Shown here piece after piece: positions 21,403 to 34,017 of a stretch of 45,185 bases of DNA. Below the pieces are notes generated by a model. It was not told the origin of the DNA. It ran no database searches and saw only the letters and a list, made by a program, of their open reading frames with translations. Position 1 is the stretch's first letter; each line of letters opens with the position of its first letter. A program made the position numbers and the translations under genes. This DNA comes from Blastocladiella britannica (taxonomy: Eukaryota > Blastocladiomycota > Blastocladiomycetes > Blastocladiales > Blastocladiaceae): contig MU624590.1 in the NCBI GenBank assembly GCA_025349905.2, forward strand, positions 1 to 45,185, read 5' to 3'.

Positions 21403-23235
21403 ATGAACATCACCACCGTGCTTGATTGTATATTTGCTCACGCCATTCACGATAACGATGCCGAGACCGAGTTCATGATGAACGTGGTGCAAGTCCTGCC
21501 CTGGCACCAGGCGCCCATGACCATGAAAGTCGCGCTTTCCGAGTTCCCAGACGCGCTTTCGCTCGAGCAGGCCTCCAGTACTGGAAATCTGGCACTACTG
21601 GACGTATGGGTCGCCGTTGGCCCTGATTTTACGTGCCCCGACCGCGCTGCCATCGACGCCGCCGCAGGGGCCGGCCAAATCGCCGCCTTGGAATGGTGGC
21701 TGGCCCTAGCGCGCACCCGGCGCACCAACTTTGGGGGCACCTGGGCCACGGCCACGGAAGCGTCGCGTAACGGCCACGTAGCAGTTCTGGAATGGCTATA
21801 CACGCGCTCCCGGCTCCTAGAAACGACGGTGATCTTTGATGTGTACAGCGAGGCCCGTTTCGAGGACCTGGTCATTGACGAGGACAACTACGACGCCGAC
21901 CAAGACGATTATTTCGACTGGGAGCTGACGCCAACCGCCGCCGCCTCCGCCAACAACCGCGTGTCGGTGCTGGACTGGTGGTGGAGCAAGCGCGCCGAGT
22001 TTCCATTCTTTTTCGACGTCGACATGGTCTCGGTGGCCATGGAGCGCAGGCACCTCGATGTCTTGCACTGGTTCGACCGTATCCGCACTCTCGCTCTCGG
22101 CGACGACATCATCATCGACTACTCGAACGCCAATCTCCGCAAACCATCCGGCGAAGGCCAAATCGAGGCCCTAGCATGGTGGAAGCAGCAGTATCTGGAC
22201 AAGAAGGTGTCAAGGCTGATCCCAGCCACACGATCCCCGATTCAGGCTGCTGTGCGCGCTAATCAGATTGCAGTCGCCACCTGGTGGTGGGACGTGTGCC
22301 AGGAACTGGCCGTGCCGTTCCCTGTTGGCACCAATTTGGTCGATCATGCGGTCTCGGTCGAGATGCTCGACTGGCTACTGCAAAAACACACGGACCACGG
22401 CATGCCGTTCGAGTACACGGAAGAGGCGGTGGCTAACGCCAGCAAACATAGGAGCGTGCGGACCCATACCACGGTCCCCAACCCGACCCCCAATAACCCC
22501 AACCGCGCGACTAAAGTGTACCATGCGGACGACGCTGCGGTCCAGGGCACGCAGGCGCTCGACTGGTGGTGGCGCGCACACACCACGCACGGGCTCGCGT
22601 TCAAGTATGACGAACGGGCGATTGATTGGGCGGACCAGGACCTGTCGCACGGGATCCACGACTGGTGGCTGCAGCGGAACTTGCAAGATGGCCTCAAGCT
22701 CAAGTACAGCGAGGAGGCCATGGACCATGCGACCGACTGCCAGGCGCTGGAAGTGATGAGCTGGTTCGAGATGCTTCACGAGCGCCACGGGCTCGAGATC
22801 AAGCACTCGGAGGGCGCTGTAATTCGCGCCGCGCATCGGAACCAGCTTCTCGCGCTTGACTGGTGGGCCGAGCGCCGCCACCGGCCCGGATTCGAGTTCT
22901 TGTTCACGACCGAAGCCACCGACGGCATGTGCACCATGTACACGGACACGCCGACCGTCACTCTGGACTGGTTTTGGGATGCCCAGGAAAAGTACGGGAT
23001 CGAGCTCGATTACACGTCGTGGGCGGTCGCGGGCGCATGTTCCAAGGCCAAGCTAGATATCCTTGACTGGTGGTGGGTCAAGCACGTCGAGTTTGGGATC
23101 GAGTTCAAGCTGGACATGCATGACATCGAGTGGCCCCGCATTTGCAAAAAGTACCCGCAAGTCACGGCGTGGTTCCTGGGCCATGGGTTTCGGGACCAGC
23201 TGATGGAAATTGAAGACGTCTTGCAATACATTTGA
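21403..23235 (+). CDS. Degenerate ankyrin-like DWWW-repeat protein
   Basis: An open frame of 610 aa. The N-terminus (about 1-45) is a helical F-box-like lead: VLDCIFAHAI, VVQVLPW. The rest is a chain of roughly 32-36-residue units of the form AV..A.....L..LDWWW..H....G; clear examples read VLDWWWSKR, ALDWWWRAH, ALDWWAERR and ILDWWWVKH. An acidic insertion occurs near 150-175. A 90-nt stretch at 22456-22545 (GTGCGG...TCCAG) interrupts one repeat without breaking frame and could be an intron; its removal restores near-normal repeat spacing and gives 580 aa. Such repeats are divergent ankyrins I recall from blastocladialean fungi; a protein-binding role is assumed. A second family member begins at 44089. 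Its stop is 25 bp from the convergent 5'-nucleotidase stop. Confidence 0.75.
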   Translation: MNITTVLDCIFAHAIHDNDAETEFMMNVVQVLPWHQAPMTMKVALSEFPDALSLEQASSTGNLALLDVWVAVGPDFTCPDRAAIDAAAGAGQIAALEWWLALARTRRTNFGGTWATATEASRNGHVAVLEWLYTRSRLLETTVIFDVYSEARFEDLVIDEDNYDADQDDYFDWELTPTAAASANNRVSVLDWWWSKRAEFPFFFDVDMVSVAMERRHLDVLHWFDRIRTLALGDDIIIDYSNANLRKPSGEGQIEALAWWKQQYLDKKVSRLIPATRSPIQAAVRANQIAVATWWWDVCQELAVPFPVGTNLVDHAVSVEMLDWLLQKHTDHGMPFEYTEEAVANASKHRSVRTHTTVPNPTPNNPNRATKVYHADDAAVQGTQALDWWWRAHTTHGLAFKYDERAIDWADQDLSHGIHDWWLQRNLQDGLKLKYSEEAMDHATDCQALEVMSWFEMLHERHGLEIKHSEGAVIRAAHRNQLLALDWWAERRHRPGFEFLFTTEATDGMCTMYTDTPTVTLDWFWDAQEKYGIELDYTSWAVAGACSKAKLDILDWWWVKHVEFGIEFKLDMHDIEWPRICKKYPQVTAWFLGHGFRDQLMEIEDVLQYI

Positions 23236-23260
23236 TTTTTTCTTTTTCTTTTTGCAATCG

Positions 23261-25200
23261 TTACGAGCGCTGGAGAAACGTCACGCGAGCCTCTTCCATG
23301 CTGGGAATGGGCCCCTTGAGCGATTTGAGTTGGTCAATCACGATATCCGACAAGAGCCCGCGGGTAGCCGGGTTTGTGACGGCAGTCGCCAGGAGCGCGT
23401 CCCCACCCGTGGCCAGATAGTCGAGCGTGACAGCGACGTACTTGCCGTCGGTAGTGATGGGAATGTACTTGGTCGCGTCCTTGGGATCCTGGATCGAGAT
23501 ATCCACGACACGCTTGCCCGCGGGCTCGGACATGTCGACGGTAGCGCGCAGACCGGCGAGCTGAATGTACGATGTGACGGCCTTGCCGTTGCGCACATTG
23601 ACGCGACCATGGGCGTTCTCGAGCGTGTCCATGATCCACTGGCCATCGACGGGCAGCTCCACCTGCAGATTGACAAACGGCATCACCGAGTAGATGGCGC
23701 CAATGGTCACGGGCCCGGTATTGAGGTCGGTGCGCAGCCCACCGGCGTTGACGGCGGCAAACCGAGGCACGTCTTGAGCACCCGAGTACGTCTCGAGCAA
23801 CGCGCCGGCCACCAAGTTCCCGAGCGCACACGACTTGGACGCGCAGTCTCTCGTAGCCATAGTTTGCGAGTTGTCGCCAATCACCGTCTTGACAACGGCA
23901 TCGAACGGCTGCGACCACGCGTCAATCTGTGCCTGGAGGTCCGTGTCTTGAGGCAAGTCGTCGGTGAGGTGGGTCGGGGTGCCGTCGAGCGACACGAGCT
24001 TTCCGTTGGCGTCCCACTCGATGTCGAGCTGCCCAATCCACTCGGAATACGCCTTGGCCTGCACAATGTACGTGGTCTCACCAGCCAGGTTCTTGATTTG
24101 GGTCGTGTACGGGCCCGCGACGACCGAGTCGAAGCTCAGGTTCTTGTGCAACAGCGTGTGCGAGTGGCCGCCGACAATCAGCGTCAGGCCCCTGGTCTTG
24201 GCCGCGACCCGCTGGTCGTCGCGGTAGCCATTGTGCGAGACGGCAAAAATGCGCTTGACGTCGAGCGCATGCAGCTCGTCCACGGCCTTTTGGACGGGGC
24301 CGACAGGGTCCACAAACTTGAGCTTGCCGCCCGTGGCCGCGATATCCGGCGCGGTTTGGGTAATGTACCCAACGACCCCGATCCGCACGTTGTGCTTGGT
24401 CAGGATCGTGTACGGCGCGACCAGTCCCATGAGCGCGGGCTCGTCCGCGACGTCCATGTTGGCCGAGATGGTCGGGAACTGCAACTTCTGCAAGAACTCG
24501 CCGAGGTGCGCCGGCCCGTCATCAAACTCGTGGTTGCCAATACTCCATGCGTCGTACTGCATGGTGTTCATAACCTCGGCCGAGACGTTGCCCTTGTAGT
24601 AGTTGTAGAACATGGACCCCTGGAACTGGTCGCCCGCGTCCAGCAGGTACACGTTGGGCTTGGTGGCACGCACTTTGTCAACAAACGCCTTGATGCGGGC
24701 AACCCCACCAAAGCAAGCGTGATCGGTCATGTCTTGCGCCGAGCAGTCGGCGCCGCCCGCGTTGACCGGGTTCAGATGCGAGTGAATGTCGTTAGTGTGC
24801 ACCAGCGTCATTTTGAACGGCTTGTTGTCGCCGGAGAGACCGGACGGCGGCCGGGTAGCCGATCCGGGAACGTACGGCGCGCCGGGGAATGTCGCACCGT
24901 CCACGGCGATTGGCCGCTTGCGGTAACTCTTCGTGCCCTCGGTAACGTCGTGGCCGCGGCGATCGGCATAGTTGTTGGGGTTGTTTTCCCTAATTTTTTA
25001 TTGGGTGTCTTGGAAAATGCGTGGTCACCGAGAAAAAAAGAATGTTACCAGGGGTACGCCGGACGGTTCGGCCTGTATGCGGGCGAGTATCCCGCGTTGC
25101 TGATGGCATACGAGCAAGTGCCCTCGCGGTCCCGGCACGTTTGGACGGGCGCGGCCGCGACCATGGCAGCGAATGCAAGCAAGGCAATGACGGGCGCCAT
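23261..25200 (-). CDS. Secreted 5'-nucleotidase / metallophosphatase
   Basis: Exons 25049..25200 and 23261..24989 give 626 aa. The 59-bp intron (GTAACA...TTAG) joins a signal-peptide exon (MAPVIALLAFAAMVAAAP) to the catalytic exon by a split Trp codon. The calcineurin-type phosphatase domain shows HTNDIHSH, DAGDQFQGS, IGNHEFDDG, a NGYRDD block and GGHSHTLL, the standard metal ligands of the UshA/ecto-5'-nucleotidase family. The C-terminal 5'-nucleotidase domain follows (ALGNLVAGALLETY, AAVNAGGLR, GAIYSVMPF, YVAVTLDYLATGGDALL). It should dephosphorylate external nucleotides for phosphate or nucleoside uptake. No terminal hydrophobic segment is present, so it is probably soluble rather than GPI-anchored. 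Confidence 0.92.
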
Positions 25201-25561
25201 TTTTGGTGTGGTGGAATGCGCAATAAGAGAAAATGGATGGATTTGGGCGATCGCTTTGTTGATGCATGCGATCAAGCGTGGTGGTCTCACCGATCAAAGT
25301 CACATGTGTTGCAGCTATCGGCGCCGTCGGGCCCATCTATATAGTGAGTGCTCGTTAATGCACTTGGATCCGACTGGACCTTCAGAACACAGAAACAAAC
25401 TTGGATTTCTCTTCATTGCTAATTACTCGCACTTCGGAAAATCCACACTCGGTCGATCAAGAGTATCAAGCTCCGGACACAGGTTTCTCCCTTGAATTTT
25501 CGCATATTTCGATGATCCCGGACTATATTGCGCGATAAACTATACTCGGGCAATTTCTTCC
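25201..25561. promoter_or_regulatory. Divergent promoter, 5'-nucleotidase / type I membrane protein
   Basis: 361 bp between divergent start codons without a supported gene. Long frames on both strands run through here, but they are extensions of shadow frames and have no signal or domain. Confidence 0.45.
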
Positions 25562-26863
25562 ATGCGTCCACTGACATCCGTGCTGGTTGTGCTATTGGCC
25601 GTGGTGCTCCTCGTCTGCTTCTCCGCGTCCGCAGCGCTGATCAATGGCCAGAATGGTTGCGTGGGTTTCGACCTCTCGTCCTCAAAGTATTGCTCGGCAC
25701 GGACACCAAATGGCAGTACCGCTAGTAGTTTTTTTTAAAACTTACAAACCATTAATCGACAGCCTTTGCGCCGACCCTGCTCGGCCCAACGACCTACTCG
25801 CAACAGCTCTTCGCCCTGTTCGTCATCAACGGCACGAACCCGGCCGATCTGGCGAAGGCCCGGTACATTCAGAGCCTTGGTCTCGAAACCATCACATCCG
25901 CCGCAGAGTTTGACAAGTGTGTTTGAGCAGCAAGTGCTAGCCAACTTGTCCAACATCAACAACGCGTGGTTCAAGTGCCCATACGCGACACGCGGCGTTC
26001 AGCTGTCCCTGACCTTATACTGCGGGATGTTGCTCAATCCCAACCCCAACTTTTATCTCGATGGCCCTTCGGCATGCGTGCCGAGGCAGACCGCGGACAA
26101 CACCGCAGGACCGGGACTCTGTAACTCGTCCACCGCCATTACGTGCACTGACGGCATCTCCAGCTACGATAAAGACACGTCATGCTCGGGCCTTGACATT
26201 CCCAAGGCCAAAGTCGGAGGCCAGATCATCTACTCGGTTGTGCAATCGCTGGCCGGCGCCAAAGCCATGTTCTTCAGCCAGGATGGCTCCTGTGTCGACG
26301 CGGTCGCGGCCGAGAAGAAGTTCGGGATGTGCGGGTGGCCCACGCGCTACGCGGCGTGCCAAAACGGGTGTGCGTCCACTACGCTCGGCGACTGCGCGTC
26401 GATCGGACCCTCGGACATATTTTTGGCCGACGCGCTGACCTCAGGTGGCGGTAGTGCCGCCCCCAGTGGCAATAGTACCAGCAGTGGAGGCACCCAGTCG
26501 CTTCCCGGATCCTCGACGCTGGCGATTGTATTGGGTTCCGTCGGCGGCATGTTGCTGATCGGCGCGGTCGGTGTGGCCATGTTCATGCTCCGCCGCGCGT
26601 CCGACATGAAGAAGCGCGCCGAGTACGTGCCCACCGGCCACGCGGACCCCGCGGACGCTGGCAATGGCACCAAGGCGGCCAAAAAGACCTCCACCGGCTC
26701 TCATGCCACGGGCGTGCCCTCCGTCGGACCCGCGGACATCAACATTGGTCATGTTTCGTCTCCGCTATTGCAGGCGTCGCTTCCGCAGGTCCTTCCCTCG
26801 ACGGACCTGGGCAGCAGTGGTGACGACATCCGTAGTCCCCTTGGCGACAATGGCAGCCGCTAG
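25562..26863 (+). CDS. Type I membrane protein with Cys-containing ectodomain
   Basis: I do not recognise the family. Proposed exons are 25562..25715, 25763..25879 and 25941..26863 (397 aa). Exon 1 gives a signal peptide (MRPLTSVLVVLLAVVLLVCF). The ectodomain has about 14 cysteines, including NGCVGF, KCPYATRG, LYCGML, CGWPTRYAACQNGC and LGDCAS. A Ser/Gly-rich linker leads to one membrane helix (about 283-307, STLAIVLGSVGGMLLIGAVGV) and a basic stop-transfer RRASDMKKR, then a 90-residue tail. Both introns are inferred: intron 1 (GTACCG, 47 bp) and intron 2 (GTCTCG, 55 or 61 bp with two frame-preserving acceptors). If intron 2 is not real, a +1 frameshift near 25919-25925 is needed. It is followed by a similarly built kelch-like protein. 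Confidence 0.55.
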
Positions 26864-27139
26864 CGCTATGAACCGTCCACTCTTTCCCGTTTGCCAAGTT
26901 TAACTTGAACCGCCTGATCGAAACTCGTTAGTTATTTTAATGTATTTGTATCATTTACCTAGACGCCAGACTCTTGCGCTGCGACGATCGAATGTTTGGA
27001 ATTGCATTGCAGCGGACCTCGCTGATGATCCGTTACGTTAGGAATGCGTTGTGCATGCTGTGTCCGTGATGGACTTGCCTAAAAATCAAGGTTCGCTCCT
27101 TCCACATTTTGACCGCAACTCAAACAAATTCATAAAAAA
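26864..27139. other. Intergenic region, no gene seen
   Basis: 276 bp between two plus-strand genes. It contains the end of one transcript and the promoter of the next; no recognisable element was found. Confidence 0.4.
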
Positions 27140-29761
27140 ATGCCGCGCTGGTTCACACTAGCTGCCGCGGCCGTGGTAGTCGCCCACCTCGCAATTTGCG
27201 CAACCGCTGGATGGCCTAAGGGCATGCAGCAAGTGTTCTGGAACCCAACGGTGTTGTACTTGCCCGACCAATCGCGCGCATATGTCCTGGGCGGCCGCAT
27301 CTCTGGCACCGACACTCCACCGTATGCCATCAACGACGTGGCAGTCCTGCAGCTCAACTACTCGTTTTCCGTCGCCGACGCCAACACTGCCAGCGTGCAG
27401 CCGGCGCCGTTCAGCTTGCCGTCGCCCGATTACCGCATGGCCGGCTTAATTTCGCAGACCGCCGCCAACTCGGAAGAGTACACGGTGGTGCTGCTGTCGG
27501 GCTTGAACACGGGCGGGGTCCCGCCGCCGCGCACCTACGCCATCAACAACTTGCTGCACGCGACCGACGTCAGTGTCATCAATGCCGTAACCACCGTACC
27601 CGGGTTCGCGTACTTGGGTAGTCCCGCATGGGGAAGCACCGTGAAACCAATTGTCGGCGGGTCGTCCAACTCGCTCGTGTCGGACCCGGCCGCGTACTTT
27701 TATGGCAACTGGTCCACGGTCAACAACGAGCTGTTCCGCCTCACGTTTGGCGGGAAGCTCGAGCTGGTCAATATCAATACGTCGCAGCCAATGCCTCCTC
27801 CTAGTGGATGGGGCAGTTTGGTGCGGTACAACTTGACGCACCTGCTGGTCGCTGGTGGGAACCCGGGCGACAATGCCGCGCCCAAAGTGCCCGAGATCTG
27901 GCTCTGCAATCTTGTCAGCAACGCTTGGTCCAAGGTACTTGCCGCTTTTTTTTAATACTCATTCTTGCAAAAGAGATTAACGTGTATTTCATCAAAGTAT
28001 CCATACAACATGCCCGACGCGCGCGACGATTTCCAATCGGTGGTGGTCCCCGACCCAGGCTCGTCGACGGGCAAGTATGTGGTGTTTATCGGCAGCAGCG
28101 ACACGGGCTTCATCAACTACGTCAATCTCGACAAGCTGACCTCGCCTCTCCGCGGGGTAGTGACCGGTTCCCCCTCGGGCGCATTCACGTCGGCATCGCG
28201 CACCGCCGCCATGGCCGCGTTTTACCATGACAACCACATTTTCCTGGTCGGCGGCATCAACACGGGCACGCCCAAGCCGGGCAATGGCGTGGCATCTCTG
28301 GCCGCAGTCAAAGTGACCAAACCCGCCGACGGCGCCACGGGCCTGTCGTTCCAGTGGGTCGACAACTTTGTTCCATCGTCGGGCCAGGGTCCCATTGACG
28401 TATCGCCGAAAGTCGTGCCGCCGCCCATTGAGCAGCCGACGACCGGGTCGAGCCTGAGTGCGGGCGCATGGATCGCCATTTCGCTGTCGCTGGCGCTCGT
28501 CGCGGCGCTTGGGGCGGTGGTAGCGGTGCGCCGGCTCAAGGCGTCCAAGTCTGGCGAGTACGGGTCCGTGTACACCAACGGAGGGACCGTCGGCATTGAC
28601 GGCCCGATGGTGCCGCGCAGTGGACCGCGTGTTTCGGAAAGCGCGAACGGCGTGCGGTCGCAGGCGGGCGACTCGGACCAGGTCGACGGCGCCACTGCTG
28701 CCGCGGCCATTGACGCATACCTGATGCGCCAGCGGCTCGAAAACTTGGGCCAGTACCACTCGCCGCCACCACCGCAGCAGATGATGGGACAAGATCTCGG
28801 GTATGGAGTCCCACCTACTTCGCAAGGCGGCATGTACCCTCCTCCTCCTCCTCCGCAGCCCCCAAACGGGGGTGGTGCCTACCCTACGCCGCCGGCGCCG
28901 CCGTCCACCAGCACCGCGGCCTACAGTCAGCTGTCGCCCGAGCAGCAGCTCCTCTTGCAACAACAGATCCAGATCCAGCAGCTGCAGTTGCAGCAGCTGC
29001 AGCAATTGCAGCAGCAGCGGGTGTCCATGAACGGCCTGATTCCGCCGCACCTGCTGGCGGCCCTGGTTCCCAACGGTAGTGGTCTTCCGGTGAGCGGTGG
29101 CGGCAGTATGCCTCCACTGTACGCGGCCCCTGGGTCGATGCAGTACGCCGGGTCGCTGCCGCAGCCGCCCATGACCCCAATGTCCAGCGGCCACGGCGGC
29201 GGCGGCGACTCCTCGGGTGGTGGGTACGTGATGGCCATGCCCATGCCGCTCGGTGGTGGTGGCGCAAACGGAGGGCAACACTGGCTGGCGCCGCCGCAGC
29301 AACAGCAGCAACAGCTGCTGCACCCGCACCACCCGCTGCTCAAGATGCCGTCGATGGCGTCGCTACAAGCGCTCGCGCCCGGTGGGATTGTTCCCGGCAC
29401 GGGGCCCGAGGACGATTCGGGGATTCTCGAGGGCTTGCCCGAAGTACCAGCCGCGCCTGCTGCCGCACAACCTGCAGCAGCGGTGCCAGCAACCACCACA
29501 GGAGCGCACGAGTCCATTTCCACTCCACCAATGCCCGGCCGCGATTTCCTGACCAACCCGTTCTCGGTCGACGAGCGCAGCTTGTTACTGGGCCCGGGCC
29601 CTACGGCGGCGCGGTGGGAGGCGGCGGTGGCCAGCGACCGCATCGAGCAGGACCAGAGGCATCATATGCAGATCCAGCAGCAGATCCAGCAGCAGATCCA
29701 GCGGCACTCGGCGGCAATACAGGCGCAGTTGCAGCAGCAGCAGGGTCAAGGGCAACAGTAA
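27140..29761 (+). CDS. Kelch-like single-pass membrane protein with Pro/Gln-rich tail
   Basis: Exons 27140..27934 and 27998..29761 give 852 aa; the 63-bp intron has donor GTACTT and acceptor CAAAG. A signal peptide (about 1-25) precedes a beta-propeller-like ectodomain with kelch-type strand/turn blocks: RAYVLGGRIS, YTVVLLSGLN, LTHLLVAGGNPG, NHIFLVGGINTG. One membrane helix lies near 422-445 (GAWIAISLSLALVAALGAVVAV) followed by RRLKASK. The cytoplasmic tail of about 400 residues is Pro/Gly/Gln-rich, with a CAG-rich Gln/Leu tract near 28941-29020 and a Gln-rich end. The shape suggests a surface receptor or wall sensor, but no ligand or partner is evident. Kelch assignment is by pattern and not certain. 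Confidence 0.72.
28941..29020 (+). repeat. CAG/CTG-rich low-complexity tract
   Basis: A run of CAG, CAA and TTG/CTG codons encoding Gln/Leu repeats in the cytoplasmic tail of the kelch-like protein. A second Gln/Ile-rich stretch lies at about 29668-29755 near the C-terminus. Such tracts are prone to length change. Confidence 0.7.
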
Positions 29762-29981
29762 AGTTGGAAGTCAATGTATTGCGCCATCTCGGCACCATTT
29801 CACATCATTCGATCTTTCCATTGCCAGCAAGCGTTTTTTTTTTCCTCGCTGACAACTTGGCCCGGCCCTCAACGCGGAAAAAAGAGTATACGCGATGCTT
29901 CATTCATTCAAATAGCTCGCGTTGGATCCTTGCCCTCTCCTGTCAGTCAAGTACTCTTGGTCTACATTGACATTCAAAATC

Positions 29982-31691
<1,710 letters not shown>

Positions 31692-31731
31692 ATAAAGCGA
31701 GTGCTCTTTCACATAAATACGCAAAACAAAA

Positions 31732-33996
31732 ATGTCAAGCGGCAGGCACGCGTACCAGCCCTTGAATACCGGCGATCATGGTGCCCCGTCTGCGACGACG
31801 ACGGCGGCGGTGCGCACCAATCCTTCGCGGTGGCGCACGTCCGTCCCGATATTTTTTGCGTCGTCCGAAAATCTTATCGATGAAAAAAAAAAACAGCCCC
31901 GAATACTTTGTCTACTATGCGCTTCTGGCGACGCTATGGTCATATGGGTACTGGCAGGCTTACGATCTTAGCCGTCGTATGTGTTTACATTAACGTGGGT
32001 CGCCAATATGGAGAAAACTTACACAATGACATACAGAGACGAGCCCCATGGCACCTCGCATACGATCCTACTTGACGCCTGGCTGGCTCGTCAATCAGCC
32101 ATGGGTTCGTTTATCATTCACCCAACCCTTCATTTGCCCACTAACGGACACCTCCATTCTAAAAGATGGACAACTCGGACGCGCAATACTCGGGATTCCG
32201 GAAAAACATGCCGATCCTTGCCGCCGCCGCTGCCGGGTACCTTGGTCTGTCCTGGACCGTCCGAAGAACGTCGTCGTCTCGGGGGTGGCTCGTTTTTACA
32301 GCCGCATTCTCGATCGTGTTCCTGGCCATCGCCCACGGATTCCATGTGGTCAAAATCTTGGTCCTGGTGCTCGCCAACTATGCGATTGGAGTGGTTGCGG
32401 GCGGATCACGATGGAATCCGGGGCTGACGTGGGCATTCAATATCGCGGTCTTGTTTGCGAGCGAGTGGACTGGGGGGTTCCGGTTCGCTGACATTGATGT
32501 ACGTTCAAGTGCCATCGATTTACCTCTATTTTGGAATTGATTGAAATGTTGTATAGGCATATGGAGGGATCATGCGATGGAACGTCACATTCAACATCAG
32601 TATCTTGCGACTGATTTCATTCAACATGGACCGGTACTGGTCGCACCATCAACTGGCATCCAAATTTGTCGTATGCGTCGTCATTTCCTTAATGACGAAT
32701 CATACATGGAACTCATTCAAACGAATATAAGAAAAGTACAGTCCACGCACCGATGCACGCCGACCCTGGACCCGACCCTCCCCGCTCCCAACTGCTGCCT
32801 GAAACTACGCTCAGCCGTTCCACGCCCACCCAGCGAGTACGCGCTGATCCCGTACCTCGCGTACACGCTGTACATTCCACTGTACTTTGCGGGCCCGATC
32901 GTCTCGTTTAACGGGTGGATGAGCATGGTGCAGGCCCCTCCGCCCGTCGTTACCCGAACCGTGGTGATCAAGTACGCGGCGCGGCTAGTCGGCGCCATTG
33001 CGCTGATGGAAGGCATGATGCACTGGTTCCATGTGGTGGCGATGGCCAAAGCGCACGCGTGGGATGGGTTGTCGCCGCTGCAGGTTGGAATGGTCGGGTT
33101 TGTGAACCTCAAGTTCATTTGGCTCAAGGTATACATGCTCTCTAATTGATTTCGACATTGCGAGAAAAAAAAAAAGCTCACTCCACTACATTGTAGTTGA
33201 TGATCATGTGGCGGTTCTTCCGGCTCTGGGCGCTGGCCGACGGCATGGACCCGCCCGAGAACATGGCCCGGTGCGTCAGCAACCACTACTCGACGGTCCA
33301 GTTCTGGCGCGACTGGCATTGCTCGTACAACCTGTGGAATATCCGGTACCTGTACCTCCCCTTGGGCGGCGGCGCGTACCGGTACTTGAACATGTGGGTG
33401 ATCTTCACGTTTGTGGCCGTCTGGCACGACTTGGAGCTCCGGTTGCTGGCGTGGGGGTGGTTGATCTGTTTGTTCATTGTGCCCGAGATTGTCGCCAAGT
33501 GGGCGTTCCGTGCGGTACGCTTCCTCCTTTTTATTTCGGTTTGAAAAAGTGGAATTGACACCCGTATATTGTATAGTACACGAACCGCCAATGGTACCGC
33601 CCCCTGGCCGCCTTTGGCGCAACGTTAAACGTGCTGACGATGATCGTGGCCAACCTGGTCGGATTTGCCGTGGGAACCGACGGCATGCTGGCCATGTTGC
33701 GGGCCGTCGTGCAGCCGTCCGGGATTCCGTTTCTCACCGGAACACTGGCCGCCATGTACGCCCTGGTGATGGTCATGTTTGAGGTGCGCGAGGCCGAGGC
33801 CCGCGAGCGCGCTCGCGTCGTCGAGGTTTTGGCGGCCCGTGCTCGTGGTGCTTCTGATCGTGCTCTTGGGTGGGAGTTGACCGCGGTTCGCGGTGGGACC
33901 ATGGGCGATGGCACGCATTCCCCCGTCCGTGGCCGGCGCGTCGTCGTTGGCAGCACTAGTGGTGGCGATGATCCGACAACGGGCAAGTACTCGTAA
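31732..33996 (+). CDS. GUP1: GUP1-type MBOAT O-acyltransferase
   Basis: Eight exons: 31732..31838, 31897..31976, 32037..32104, 32166..32498, 32557..32670, 32742..33128, 33197..33514 and 33577..33996, giving 608 aa. Introns are 58-71 bp. Family blocks in order: [16 protein letters not shown], a [14 protein letters not shown] block, [76 protein letters not shown] and [17 protein letters not shown]. The last contains the conserved MBOAT His. Fungal Gup1 remodels GPI-anchor lipids in the ER. Exons 3, 5 and 6 are least certain: the cytosolic loop at 32671-32820 is poorly conserved. It lies 40 bp after MET2 and converges with the next gene across 21 bp. Confidence 0.9.
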
Positions 33997-34017
33997 AATA
34001 TAGAAAAATGATTATAT

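Noticed and set aside
22456..22516. A 61-bp intron ending CTAAAG in the DWWW gene
   Set aside because: Its removal would shift the frame; the 90-bp version keeps frame and repeat spacing.
23210..25495. A 761-codon open frame on the plus strand
   Set aside because: It lies antisense to the 5'-nucleotidase, whose catalytic motifs are intact. GC-rich third positions on one strand suppress stops on the other; its residues (Arg, Val, His, Gly) show no domain.
27992..29332. A 446-codon minus-strand frame
   Set aside because: It is the shadow of the kelch-like gene's exon 2 and is Arg/His/Leu-biased with no recognisable motif.
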